Shown here one piece after another: positions 8,742 to 17,368 of a DNA stretch of 64,000 bases. Source of the stretch: Firmicutes bacterium UBA4881 (GTDB lineage Bacteria > Bacillota > DTU065). The notes beneath the pieces are model-generated. The model saw only the letters and a program-made list of their open reading frames with translations, was not told the origin of the DNA and made no database searches. The stretch's first letter is position 1, and the number at the start of each line of letters is the position of its first letter. The position numbers were made by a program, and so were the translations under genes. The DNA is taken from NCBI GenBank assembly GCA_002399235.1, contig DHDH01000040.1:51379-115378 (forward strand), given 5' to 3'.

Positions 8742-10118
8742 TTGAAATTGGAAAGAACTGAGATGCCAAGAAGGGCGCCTGAGAAAAGAGCTAAAGACTT
8801 TCAGGAAGTAGCCCTTGGATATAATGAAGAGCAGGCTTTGGCCGAAGCCAAACGTTGCTTAAACTGCAAAGTACCCAAGTGCGTTAGTGGGTGCCCTGTA
8901 GAAACACCGATACCTCGTTTTATACAAGCGCTTCGCTCAGGAGATTACCAGAGTGCAGCAGCTATTATCAAAGAAAAAAACTCTTTACCAGCTGTCTGTG
9001 GCCGAGTCTGTCCACAGGAAGTACAATGTGAATCTCAATGTATCCTCGGCAAAAAAGGGACACCAGTAGCCATAGGAGCTTTGGAAAGATTTGTGGCAGA
9101 TAAAGAGCGCGAAATAGAACCTACAGTAAAAACTACCGCTAACAAGCTTGCTAAAGTTGGTGTAATAGGATCAGGCCCAGCAGCCTTAGCTGCAGCTGCT
9201 GATCTTGCTTTATTAGGTTACCAGGTAACAGTCTTTGAAGCTCTACATGAACTTGGTGGAGTTTTACGTTACGGGATCCCAGAGTTTAGATTGCCAAAAG
9301 AGATAGTCGATTATGAAGTTAATTATATTCACCAACTAGGTGTAGACTTCCAGACAAATGTTATTGTTGGCGTTACTGTTAGCTTAGAAGATTTAAGAGA
9401 ACAAGGTTATCAAGCCTTTTTTATAGGTGCAGGAGCAGGATTACCTTATTTTCTCGATATTCCAGGAGAAAATCTAAACGGTGTTTATTCTGCTAATGAA
9501 TTTTTGACCAGAGTAAACTTGATGAAAGCGTATAAGTTTCCTGAGGTAGATACTCCTATCTATGTAGGTGAAAAAGTAGCTGTAGTAGGAGCAGGTAATG
9601 TGGCTATGGATGCTGCTAGAACAGCCTTAAGACTTGGAGCTAAGGATGTTTATATAGTCTATAGACGTAGTAGAGAAGAGATACCTGCTAGACACGAGGA
9701 AGTAGAAAACGCTGAAGAAGAGGGAGTTAAATTCCATCTTCTAGAGAGTCCTGTAGAGATCTTAGGTGATGATAACTTCCGCGTTAGAGGTATTAAAAAC
9801 CAAAAGATGCAACTAGGAGAACCAGACGCTAGAGGCAGAAGAAAGCCAGTGCCTATGCCAGGTGAGTTTAATATTCTTGATGTTGATATGGCGATTATAG
9901 CTATTGGTCAAGGACCTAATCCTCTAGCAACTAGGAACATTCCTGAGTTAGATATTGACGAGAGAGGGCTCATAAAAACTGACTCAAATGGTCAAACCAG
10001 TATTCCGGGAGTATTCGCTGGTGGCGATATAGTGACTGGTGCAGCTACAGTTATCAAAGCTATGGGTGCTGGTAAAGCAGCTGCTAAATCTATCGATAAT
10101 TATTTAAAAAGCCTCTAA
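8742..10118 (+). CDS. gltA: NADPH-dependent glutamate synthase small subunit-like protein
   Basis: A 458-residue flavoprotein that moves electrons from NAD(P)H via FAD and iron-sulfur clusters. The N-terminal domain has the two cysteine groups CLNCKVPKCVSGCP and CGRVCPQEVQCESQC for [4Fe-4S] clusters. Next come an FAD motif GSGPAALAAA (about 140), the NADPH motif GAGNVAMDAA (about 280) and a C-terminal GGDIVTGAATVI. I place the start at TTG 8742, 8 bp after AAAGGTGG. A GTG at 8730 would overlap that site. No large glutamate synthase subunit and no NfnA-type partner is adjacent. It may act alone, as in some archaea, or with a distant partner. Confidence 0.88.
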   Translation: MKLERTEMPRRAPEKRAKDFQEVALGYNEEQALAEAKRCLNCKVPKCVSGCPVETPIPRFIQALRSGDYQSAAAIIKEKNSLPAVCGRVCPQEVQCESQCILGKKGTPVAIGALERFVADKEREIEPTVKTTANKLAKVGVIGSGPAALAAAADLALLGYQVTVFEALHELGGVLRYGIPEFRLPKEIVDYEVNYIHQLGVDFQTNVIVGVTVSLEDLREQGYQAFFIGAGAGLPYFLDIPGENLNGVYSANEFLTRVNLMKAYKFPEVDTPIYVGEKVAVVGAGNVAMDAARTALRLGAKDVYIVYRRSREEIPARHEEVENAEEEGVKFHLLESPVEILGDDNFRVRGIKNQKMQLGEPDARGRRKPVPMPGEFNILDVDMAIIAIGQGPNPLATRNIPELDIDERGLIKTDSNGQTSIPGVFAGGDIVTGAATVIKAMGAGKAAAKSIDNYLKSL

Positions 10119-10213
10119 TTACTTGGTAATAAAACCAGGGTAATGTCATACTTATCTAACTACTTAGTTAAGGTATGATCTATTAAGATTAATATAATTT
10201 GGGGGGATTACAG

Positions 10214-10618
10214 GTGGCTGTATATAGAGAGGATTTCGCCGTTGAGTCCCACCGGAGTAAGGAACTTTTATTAATTACAGATGAGGTAGAAAATGTACTG
10301 AGAAACAGTGGTATCAAAGCAGGCATTTGTTTGGTTTATACACCACATACGACAGCAGCTATTAGTATTAACGAAGCAGCTGATCCTGATGTGAGGCAGG
10401 ATATGATCTTAGGATTTAACCGTCTTTCACCTAATTCAGTACAATATAGCCATAAGGAAGGCAACTCTCCAGCCCATCTACTAGCTAGCTTAATAGGGCC
10501 TTCTGAGAGCATACCAATTATAGATGGCAAGCTTGATCTAGGTGTTTGGCAAGGCATTTATTTTTGTGAGTTTGATGGACCACGTGTAAGAAAAGTTTAT
10601 GTTCAAGTTCTAGGTTAG
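10214..10618 (+). CDS. YjbQ family (UPF0047) protein
   Basis: A 134-residue protein of the YjbQ/UPF0047 family. Some members can substitute weakly for thiamine-phosphate synthase, but the true role is unsettled. Conserved parts are YTPHTTAAISINEAADPDV, the His in NSPAHLLASLIGPS, and DLGVWQGIYFCEFDGPR near the C-terminus. The likely start is GTG 10214, 7 bp after GGGGGG. An upstream in-frame TTG at 10199 lies before that site. It is 13 bp from the aminotransferase gene, so the two are probably co-transcribed. Confidence 0.9.
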   Translation: MAVYREDFAVESHRSKELLLITDEVENVLRNSGIKAGICLVYTPHTTAAISINEAADPDVRQDMILGFNRLSPNSVQYSHKEGNSPAHLLASLIGPSESIPIIDGKLDLGVWQGIYFCEFDGPRVRKVYVQVLG

Positions 10619-10631
10619 GAGAGTGGGTTTA

Positions 10632-11822
10632 GTGGAGGTTTCGCAAAGAGCAAAAGGAATTGCACCATCAGCTACTTTGGCTATCACTAATAAGGCCAAA
10701 GTATTAAAAAGTCAAGGATTAGATATTGTTGGCTTTGGAGCTGGTGAACCAGACTTTGATACACCATTACACATCAAGGAAGCAGCTTGTGAATCACTTA
10801 AACAAGGATTCACTAAGTATACCGCTACAGAGGGAATTGTACCTTTAAGAAAAGCAATAGCTGCTAAATTGAAAAAAAGAAATAATCTTGATTACAGCAC
10901 TGATGAAATATTAGTTTCTTGTGGTGCAAAACATTCACTTTACAATGCCTTCATGTGTGTTCTCAACCCAGGGGATGAAGTAATTCTACCCCTTCCTTAT
11001 TGGGTAAGTTATGACGAACAGATCCGTCTTTGCGGAGCCAGGGTTATTGCTGCTAAGCCAGAGAGTAATTTGAAAATTACCGGCGATACCATCCGCCGCT
11101 TAAGGACTCCAAACACAAAACTTTTAGTCCTTAATTCTCCCAATAATCCTACAGGTATAGTGTATTCTGAAGATGAACTCAGAGATATTGGTCAAGCTAT
11201 ATTAGAAACAGATATGGGAGTTATTTCTGATGAGATTTATGAAGATTTTACTTATGATGGTGTTAAAGTTAACTCTATTGTGACAGTTATGCCAGAGCTT
11301 AAAGATAGAACAATTATTATAAATGGCGTCTCCAAAACGTACTCAATGACTGGCTGGCGCATCGGCTACGCTGCCGGTCCTAAAGATATCATCAAAGCTA
11401 TGGGGAATTTGCAAGCACACTCTACCTCAAACCCCACTTCGTTTGCACAAGTAGCAGCTGTTCAGGCTTTAGAAGGTTCACAAGAAAGTGTAGAGATGAT
11501 GAGAAATGCTTTCTTGGAGAGACGGGATTACATTGTTAAAGCACTCAACGAAATACCTGGAATTAAGTGCGATATGCCTGCAGGTGCTTTTTATGTATTT
11601 CCAAATGTATCTGGTTTATATGGCAAAACAACTTCTAAAGGTACCCTTATTAACGATAGTCAAAGTTTGAGTGCTACATTATTAGAAGAAGCTTTCGTAG
11701 CTGTTGTGCCAGGAGATGCTTTTGGTACTGATGAATATGTAAGACTTTCTTATGCCTGCGATCTTGCTTCAATTAAAAAAGGTATTAACCGTATTGAAGA
11801 ATTTGTTAGAAAGCTAAGGTAA
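10632..11822 (+). CDS. aspC: Pyridoxal-phosphate aminotransferase, aspartate aminotransferase type
   Basis: A class I aminotransferase of 396 residues (I-gamma type). It probably swaps amino groups between aspartate and 2-oxoglutarate, and possibly aromatic acids. Motifs are PSATLAITNKA and GFGAGEPDFDTP at the N-terminus, NSPNNPTG (about 175), SDEIYEDF, the PLP lysine in INGVSKTYSMTGWRIGY (about 235), and the substrate Arg in YVRLSYA near the end. GTG 10632 is chosen, 9 bp behind AGGAG. GTG 10623 would overlap that site. The substrate range cannot be read from sequence alone. Confidence 0.92.
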   Translation: MEVSQRAKGIAPSATLAITNKAKVLKSQGLDIVGFGAGEPDFDTPLHIKEAACESLKQGFTKYTATEGIVPLRKAIAAKLKKRNNLDYSTDEILVSCGAKHSLYNAFMCVLNPGDEVILPLPYWVSYDEQIRLCGARVIAAKPESNLKITGDTIRRLRTPNTKLLVLNSPNNPTGIVYSEDELRDIGQAILETDMGVISDEIYEDFTYDGVKVNSIVTVMPELKDRTIIINGVSKTYSMTGWRIGYAAGPKDIIKAMGNLQAHSTSNPTSFAQVAAVQALEGSQESVEMMRNAFLERRDYIVKALNEIPGIKCDMPAGAFYVFPNVSGLYGKTTSKGTLINDSQSLSATLLEEAFVAVVPGDAFGTDEYVRLSYACDLASIKKGINRIEEFVRKLR

Positions 11823-12276
11823 TATATTAAAAGTACCTAAAGTATTTTATGAGTTATAAATGATTATTTAAAGGGAACCAAAGGTCGAGTGCACTCTATG
11901 TTTTAGCTGTGCCAAAGACCTTGGTTCCCATAAATTTCGTCTTTTTTCTAGTAGCTACACTTTGTTGGTTAAGGTTAAGCCAATCGAAGCTTAACAACTA
12001 TCAAGATAGGCTATATAAATGAGTAGATGATCAAAAAAGCTATACCCCTTCCAAAGCAATATGGACTACTCCAGTTGTCTGTGGTACTTTGTTTTTTGTA
12101 AATAAAGCATATTTCTAGGACCACTTTTGTTATCTTTTCTTAGGTAAAAAAAAGGCATCGCTAATAGGAAAGAGAATAATTACCTATTGGCACCCAAGAA
12201 ATGGAAATTTCAAGGTGTAGAAATTTTCTGCTTGGTCATTATAGGTATGTGCCCATTATTTTAGGAGGTGAGAAAA
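11823..12276. other. Intergenic region with a large hairpin (11873-11929)
   Basis: No gene is visible. GGGAACCAAAGGTC (11873-11886) pairs with GACCTTGGTTCCC (11917-11929) with one bulged A. An inner GCAC/GTGC extends it, and a T run follows at 11942-11947. It is probably the terminator of the aminotransferase unit, though larger than usual. A weaker repeat CTAATAGG...CCTATTGG lies further downstream. The promoter for the M42 operon must be here, but no good -35/-10 pair was found. Confidence 0.5.
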
Positions 12277-13323
12277 ATGGATTTAGCTCAATTATTAAAA
12301 GATCTTTCCGAGAGCAGTGGTGTCTCGGGATATGAGAATATGCCAGCAGATATTATTACCAAAGCTTGGTCAGAGCTAGCTGACGAAGTTAGAAGAGATG
12401 CTCTAGGGAATGTCATTGCAGCAAAAAAAGGCAAAGGACACGGAAAACTTCTTTTAGCAGCTCACATAGATGAGATCGGTCTGATGGTAAAAAAGATCGA
12501 TGAAAGGGGTTTTATTCGTTTTGCCACTGTAGGTGGTTTTGATTTCCGTACTTTAGTTGCTCAAGAGGTTATAGTACATGGAAAGAAGCAACTTAAGGGA
12601 GTTATAGGTGCTAAACCACCTCATCTGCAAGCACCAAATGAACAAAAGAAAGCTTATCCAGAAGACGAATTCTATATTGATGTAGGCCTTACAGCGGACA
12701 AGGTTAAAGAACTGGTACGCATTGGAGACATGATCACTATAGAAAGAAAGGTACAACAACTAGCAGGTTCTCGTTATGCGGGTAAATCCTTTGACGATCG
12801 CGCTTGTGTAGTGATGCTAACAGCATGTCTTTCTAGATTAGCTGAAGTTAACCACAACCTTGATGTCTACTTAGTAGCTACAGTTCAGGAGGAAGTAGGT
12901 ACTAGAGGAGCAGCTGTTGCTGCTTATGGAGTCGATCCTGATTTAGCCATAGCAGTGGATGTTTGTCATGGTGAATTCCCGGGTGTAAGAGCTGATCGTG
13001 GTTTTAGCTTAGGTAAAGGTCCGGTTATTAGTATGGGACCTGATACACATCCTAAGATTTTAGATAAACTCAAAGAGATAGCTGATGAGGCCAAGATTTC
13101 CTATCAACTAGAAGCTTCTACTAGTGCAGGAGGGACAGATGCCTGGAGTATCCAAGTGGCCAGAGCTGGGATTGCTTGTACTTTAGTATCTCTGCCTCTA
13201 CGTTATATGCACACATCAGTAGAGACATTGGATCTGGCTGATATTAAAGAAGGCGGGCGTCTTCTCGCTGAATTTGCCTTGAAGGCAGATCGCCAGTTTG
13301 TGGAGGGATTGCCATGTTTCTAA
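12277..13323 (+). CDS. M42-family glutamyl aminopeptidase (copy 1 of 3)
   Basis: A cytoplasmic di-metal aminopeptidase of the M42 (TET/FrvX/YsdC) family, 348 residues. Metal and catalytic motifs are AAHIDEIG (His), SFDDRA (bridging Asp), VQEEVGTRGA (catalytic and metal Glu), AVDVCHGE (Asp) and RYMHTSVET (His). AGGAGGTG ends 6 bp before ATG 12277. A GTG inside that site (12268) is rejected as the start. It is the first gene of a five-gene operon, and its last 10 bp overlap the next M42 gene. Family members form large tetrahedral dodecamers that trim peptides. Confidence 0.95.
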   Translation: MDLAQLLKDLSESSGVSGYENMPADIITKAWSELADEVRRDALGNVIAAKKGKGHGKLLLAAHIDEIGLMVKKIDERGFIRFATVGGFDFRTLVAQEVIVHGKKQLKGVIGAKPPHLQAPNEQKKAYPEDEFYIDVGLTADKVKELVRIGDMITIERKVQQLAGSRYAGKSFDDRACVVMLTACLSRLAEVNHNLDVYLVATVQEEVGTRGAAVAAYGVDPDLAIAVDVCHGEFPGVRADRGFSLGKGPVISMGPDTHPKILDKLKEIADEAKISYQLEASTSAGGTDAWSIQVARAGIACTLVSLPLRYMHTSVETLDLADIKEGGRLLAEFALKADRQFVEGLPCF

Positions 13324-14339
13324 AAGAACTAAGCGAAGCTAGTGGCATATCTAGCCGAGAGCAAGAGATAAGGGATCTGATAAGAGAGTATGTAAAGCCT
13401 AATGTAGATGAGGTATTTACTGACTCTTTAGGCAATCTTTATGCTGTAAAAGGCAAAGACAAAGTAGGTCCCAAAGTAATGCTAGCAGCTCACATGGATG
13501 AAGTTGGCCTAATGATTACCAATATCGAAAAGAACGGTCTCTTGCGGTTTAGTCCTGTAGGTGGAGTAGACCCTAGAGTTTTAGTATCCAAGCCAGTAGC
13601 TATTGGGAAAAATAAGGTGATTGGTGTAATTGGTGCTAAAGCGATTCACTTGCAAAGACCAGAAGAAAGAAGTCAAGTTTTAGGTTATGACGACCTTTAT
13701 ATTGATATTGGTGCTAGTGATGACGAAGAAGCTAAAAAACTAGTTAAAACCGGCGATGTGGTAGTTTTTGCAACTAAGTTTCAAGAATTAGGTGATCTTC
13801 TTCTAGGTAAAGCATTTGACGATCGAGCTGGGTGTACAGCGTTAATCGAACTGACTAAATGTGAATTCGCTTGCCCTGTTTACTTTGTTTTTACAGTACA
13901 AGAAGAAGTTGGACTAAGAGGAGCTGGTCCAGCTAGCTACCGAGTTGCACCCGATGTAGCACTTGTATTAGAAGGTACCACAGCTTCTGATGTAGGTGAA
14001 ACAGACGAAGCTAACTATTCAACTACCTTAGGTGAAGGACCAGCAGTTACGATTATGGATCGTTCGGTTATATCACACCCGGGTGTAGTTTCGATGCTAT
14101 TTAAATTAGCAAGAGAAAATGGTATACCTCTACAAATGAAGCGTACAATCACTGGTGGGACTGATGCAGGTAAGATTTCCCTTAGTCGTGGAGGCGTCCC
14201 TACTGCGGTAATGGCTGTACCTTGCCGCTATATACATTCACCAGTTACGGTTATGAATTATAACGACCTACAGCATATGGTTAAACTAGCAGAAATCTTT
14301 GTGCAGGAGATTGCTCAAAAAGGGGTGGAGTTGTCATGA
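13314..14339 (+). CDS. M42-family aminopeptidase (copy 2 of 3)
   Basis: The second M42 paralogue, 341 residues. It has AAHMDEVG, AFDDRAGC, VQEEVGLRGAG and RYIHSPVTV. The fourth metal position falls in LVLEGTTASD, with Glu in place of the Asp of copy 1, a variant seen in a known M42 clade. GGAGGG lies upstream of ATG 13314 inside the end of copy 1, so translation is coupled. It ends in an ATGA overlap with copy 3. The three copies have clearly diverged, so they may differ in specificity or mix into hetero-oligomers. Confidence 0.94.
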   Translation: MFLKELSEASGISSREQEIRDLIREYVKPNVDEVFTDSLGNLYAVKGKDKVGPKVMLAAHMDEVGLMITNIEKNGLLRFSPVGGVDPRVLVSKPVAIGKNKVIGVIGAKAIHLQRPEERSQVLGYDDLYIDIGASDDEEAKKLVKTGDVVVFATKFQELGDLLLGKAFDDRAGCTALIELTKCEFACPVYFVFTVQEEVGLRGAGPASYRVAPDVALVLEGTTASDVGETDEANYSTTLGEGPAVTIMDRSVISHPGVVSMLFKLARENGIPLQMKRTITGGTDAGKISLSRGGVPTAVMAVPCRYIHSPVTVMNYNDLQHMVKLAEIFVQEIAQKGVELS

Positions 14340-15316
14340 AAGAGCTATTAGAAAAGCTGACTCAAGCTTATAGTCCTTCCGGATCAGAAAGAAGTATCCG
14401 TGAGATAATAAAAGCCGAACTAGCTAACTATGAAACTAAAACCGATGCTCTCGGTAACTTAATAGTTGAGAAAAAAGGTAACGGTAAGAAGATAATGTTT
14501 TCGGCTCACATGGATGAGATCGGCATTATGGTGACCCACATCGATAAAGAAGGATTTTTACGCTTTGATTTTATCGGTGGTGTCGGTGCCTATAATTTAC
14601 CAGGTGAGCGAGTAAGATTTGCTAATGGCACTTTAGGTGTTATTAGTGTGGAGAAACTAGACAAGATCGGTGACTTAAAACGAGAAAGCCTTTATATCGA
14701 TATCGGGGCGGAATCTAGAGAAGAAGCAGAAAAGCTGGTTAAAGTTGGCGATAGTGCTGCTTTTATCTCACCCTTTATTGATCTTGGTAATAGAGTTGTT
14801 TCTAAGGCTATGGACAATCGATCTGCCTGTACAGTTTTGGTGCAACTTATGAAAGAACTCCCAGAAACAGACAACCATATCGTTGCTGTTTTTAGCGTGC
14901 AGGAAGAAGTAGGTCTTAGAGGTGCTACAACAGCTGCTTTTTCTGTAGCGCCAGATTATGGTATGGCTATTGATGTTACAGCTACTGGTGACACTCCTAA
15001 AGGACTCACCATGGAGGTTGGTTTAGGTAAAGGTGCAGCTATTAAGGTCAAGGATCGTTCTATTATGGTTCATCCTTATGTAAAAGAGAAGCTAATAGAA
15101 TTAGCTGAAAAGAATAACATTCCCTACCAAATGGAAGTCTTGGAGTTTGGTGGTACAGATGCAGGTGCTATTCACCTGAGCCGTTCTGGTGTACCATCTG
15201 GAGTACTATCAATTCCTTGTCGTTATGTACACAGCCGTTCGGAAATGATCGATTACCGGGATTTGGAGGCAGTGCTCAAGCTAGCTAAAGCGTTTGCTGG
15301 AGCTGATCTCCAATGA
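14336..15316 (+). CDS. M42-family aminopeptidase (copy 3 of 3)
   Basis: The third M42 paralogue, 326 residues, the shortest of the set. It carries SAHMDEIG, AMDNRSAC (Asp kept, Asn in place of the second Asp of the DDR motif), VQEEVGLRGA, AIDVTATGD and RYVHSRSEM, so all metal ligands are present. It starts in an ATGA overlap with copy 2 and ends in an ATGA overlap with the nucleoside phosphorylase gene. Such tight coupling suggests similar expression levels of all five products. Confidence 0.94.
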   Translation: MKELLEKLTQAYSPSGSERSIREIIKAELANYETKTDALGNLIVEKKGNGKKIMFSAHMDEIGIMVTHIDKEGFLRFDFIGGVGAYNLPGERVRFANGTLGVISVEKLDKIGDLKRESLYIDIGAESREEAEKLVKVGDSAAFISPFIDLGNRVVSKAMDNRSACTVLVQLMKELPETDNHIVAVFSVQEEVGLRGATTAAFSVAPDYGMAIDVTATGDTPKGLTMEVGLGKGAAIKVKDRSIMVHPYVKEKLIELAEKNNIPYQMEVLEFGGTDAGAIHLSRSGVPSGVLSIPCRYVHSRSEMIDYRDLEAVLKLAKAFAGADLQ

Positions 15317-16068
15317 TTGTTGGTATTATAGGAGGTTCGGGGGTTTATGACCCCGACCTCTTTCAAACTGTTATGGACATTGTGGAGACCCCATATGGTC
15401 AAGTAACACTCTATCGTGGTAAGTATGAGGGGCAAGAGGTTATTTTTCTGCCTAGACATGGCAAAGGACATAGTGTACCGCCCCATGCAATTAATTATCG
15501 AGCTAATATTGCAACTTTAAAAATTGTCGGTGTAAAAAGAGTTCTTGCTACATCGGCTGTTGGCTCTTTAAAACCACAGTTACATCCTGGTAGTTTGGTT
15601 CTTCTTAACCAGTTCCTTGATTTTACAAAACGTAGGCCACTAATGTTTGATGAGACAATTGTCAAACATATAGATTTCACTGAACCTTATTGCCCTGACA
15701 TTCGTAATATTCTAGCCAAAGAGCTCGATAAAAGAGGATTCAAGTTTAGCGAAGGCTGTTATGTTTGTACAGAAGGACCAAGATATGAGACACCAGCTGA
15801 AGTTAAAATGTTTGCCTCCTTAGGGGGCGATATAGTTGGTATGACCAATATACCAGAGGTTACTTTAGCCAGAGAAGCTGGTTTTTGTTATGCCTGTATT
15901 GCAACTGTTACCAATTATGGTGCTGGGATCAGTTCTACGCCACTAAGGCATGAAGAAGTAATAGAAGTGATGAATGCTAATGCCTTAAGTCTACGGAAAT
16001 TGTTAGAAGGGGCTCTACCACTTCTACAAACTAAAGCTAAAACCTGTTCTTGCCCTTGGGAGGTGTAG
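15313..16068 (+). CDS. mtnP: Methylthio-nucleoside phosphorylase (MTAP/PNP family)
   Basis: A 251-residue purine nucleoside phosphorylase-type enzyme acting on methylthioadenosine or a related nucleoside. It releases 5-methylthioribose-1-phosphate for the next gene, mtnA. Motifs are IIGGSGVYDP (phosphate loop), RHGKGHSVPPHAINYRANI, EGPRYETPAE and GMTNIPEVTLAREAG. Near residue 200 it reads TVTNYGAGIS, where adenosine-type MTAPs carry TDYD. Asn there is typical of enzymes using 6-oxopurines, so methylthioinosine may be the true substrate (inference). The start overlaps the third M42 stop. Confidence 0.88.
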   Translation: MIVGIIGGSGVYDPDLFQTVMDIVETPYGQVTLYRGKYEGQEVIFLPRHGKGHSVPPHAINYRANIATLKIVGVKRVLATSAVGSLKPQLHPGSLVLLNQFLDFTKRRPLMFDETIVKHIDFTEPYCPDIRNILAKELDKRGFKFSEGCYVCTEGPRYETPAEVKMFASLGGDIVGMTNIPEVTLAREAGFCYACIATVTNYGAGISSTPLRHEEVIEVMNANALSLRKLLEGALPLLQTKAKTCSCPWEV

Positions 16069-16070
16069 TC

Positions 16071-17066
16071 TTGAAGCATATTCAATGGCAAGGGGATAAG
16101 CTGATCCTTTTAGATCAACGTTTTCTTCCCTACCAAGAAACTTATGTAGAGTGTACTTCAGCAGGTGATGTTGCCAAAGCAATTAGAGATATGATTGTTC
16201 GTGGCGCTCCAGCTATTGGTGTTTCTGCTGCTTTTGGTTTAGCTTTAGCCGCTCAAGTAGGCGAAGATTTAGATAAAGCAGCAAATGTGCTTAAAGCAGC
16301 TAGGCCTACAGCAGTTAATTTAGCTTGGGCTGTAGATAAAGTTTTAGCAGAAGCAGCTAGTGGAAAGGCAGTATCTACCATAGCAGAAGAACTATTCCTA
16401 GAAGATATTAAAACTAACGAAGCTATTGGTAGAGCTGGTTTAGAAGTGGTACCTCCTAAGGCAAGAGTATTAACTCATTGTAATGCTGGTGCTTTAGCTA
16501 CTGCTGGTTTTGGTACAGCATTAGGGGTTATAAGAGCTGCTAAAGATCGTATTGAAATGGTTTATGCTGACGAAACCAGACCTTATTTGCAAGGAGCAAG
16601 ATTAACTGGTTGGGAATTGGCAGAAGATGGCATCCCAGTAACAGTTATAGCCGACAACATGGCGGGGTATCTTATGCAACAGGATAAGATTGATCTAGTT
16701 ATTGTTGGTGCCGACAGAATTGCTAGTAACGGTGATACCGCTAATAAAATTGGTACCTATAGTTTAGCTGTGTTAGCACATGTCCATGGGATTCCATTTT
16801 ATGTAGCAGCACCTTTTTCCACCTTTGATCTTTCCTTAGAAGAGGGTTCACTAATTCCCATCGAAGAAAGAACAAGAAAAGAACTGACAGAATTTAATGG
16901 GGTTAAGATTGTTGCAGATAAGTGCCAGGTATATAATCCTTCTTTCGATATAACACCTCATAGATATATTGATGGCATTATTACGGAAAAAGGTATTTTC
17001 AGAGCTCCTTACAAAATTTCGTTACAAAGTATTGTAGAAACTGGTTTAGAACAAAAAAATTCCTAA
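16071..17066 (+). CDS. mtnA: S-methyl-5-thioribose-1-phosphate isomerase
   Basis: Isomerises methylthioribose-1-phosphate to methylthioribulose-1-phosphate in methionine salvage. The 331-residue eIF2B-like protein has RGAPAIGVSAAFG, the catalytic Cys in LTHCNAGALAT (about 150), YADETRPYLQGARLT, and the catalytic Asp in VGADRIASNGDTANKIGTY (about 230). The start is TTG 16071, 5 bp after GGGAGGTG and 2 bp after the mtnP stop. The later salvage genes (mtnB, mtnD, mtnW) are not in the window, so the pathway is either completed elsewhere or is a shunt. Confidence 0.95.
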   Translation: MKHIQWQGDKLILLDQRFLPYQETYVECTSAGDVAKAIRDMIVRGAPAIGVSAAFGLALAAQVGEDLDKAANVLKAARPTAVNLAWAVDKVLAEAASGKAVSTIAEELFLEDIKTNEAIGRAGLEVVPPKARVLTHCNAGALATAGFGTALGVIRAAKDRIEMVYADETRPYLQGARLTGWELAEDGIPVTVIADNMAGYLMQQDKIDLVIVGADRIASNGDTANKIGTYSLAVLAHVHGIPFYVAAPFSTFDLSLEEGSLIPIEERTRKELTEFNGVKIVADKCQVYNPSFDITPHRYIDGIITEKGIFRAPYKISLQSIVETGLEQKNS

Positions 17067-17072
17067 AAAGCC

Positions 17073-17101
17073 TTGACGACTAAGGAGCAATCTATTACAA
17101 T
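17073..17101 (+). promoter_or_regulatory. Promoter of the tRNA pair
   Basis: TTGACG (17073-17078), 17-bp spacer, TACAAT (17096-17101), placed 33 bp before the first tRNA. Close to SigA consensus. Confidence 0.8.
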
Positions 17102-17133
17102 TAAACATGTCGCAAGAAACACGACAGATAAAC

Positions 17134-17207
17134 TGGAGGATCGTCTAGGGGTAGGACAGCGGGTTCTGGCCCCGCCAGCGAGGGTTCGAATCCTTCTCCT
17201 CCAGCCA
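17134..17207 (+). tRNA. tRNA-Gln (anticodon CTG)
   Basis: The cloverleaf folds by eye. Acceptor TGGAGGA (17134-17140) pairs with TCCTCCA (17197-17203). The anticodon stem GCGGG/CCCGC encloses TTCTGGC, giving anticodon CUG for CAG codons. The T arm is GAGGG-TTCGAAT-CCTTC. CCA is encoded at 17205-17207. The TTG isoacceptor must be elsewhere. Confidence 0.95.
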
Positions 17208-17216
17208 ATAATTAAT

Positions 17217-17292
17217 GGCCCCATCGTCTAGTGGCCTAGGACACCGCCCTCTCACGGCGGTGACAGGGGTTCAAATCCCCTTGGGGCTACCA
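17217..17292 (+). tRNA. tRNA-Glu (anticodon CTC)
   Basis: Acceptor GGCCCCA (17217-17223) pairs with TGGGGCT (17282-17288, one G-U). The anticodon stem CCGCC/GGCGG encloses CTCTCAC, giving anticodon CUC for GAG codons. The T arm is AGGGG-TTCAAAT-CCCCT, and CCA is encoded at 17290-17292. It lies 9 bp after tRNA-Gln in one transcript. Confidence 0.95.
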
Positions 17293-17300
17293 TGCATGTA

Positions 17301-17333
17301 AACCTGCTAACGTTTAGTTCGCAGGTTTTTTTT
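17301..17333 (+). terminator. Terminator of the tRNA unit
   Basis: AACCTGC (17301-17307) pairs with GCAGGTT (17321-17327). An inner TAAC/GTT extends the stem, and eight T follow. Confidence 0.9.
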
Positions 17334-17368
17334 CTCATTTTGCAAAGATATAGGAGGGAAGGGATATT

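Noticed and set aside
10157..10170. Palindrome TAACTA-CT-TAGTTA before the YjbQ gene
   Set aside because: It is perfect but short, and in AT-rich DNA it can arise by chance; no promoter overlaps it convincingly.
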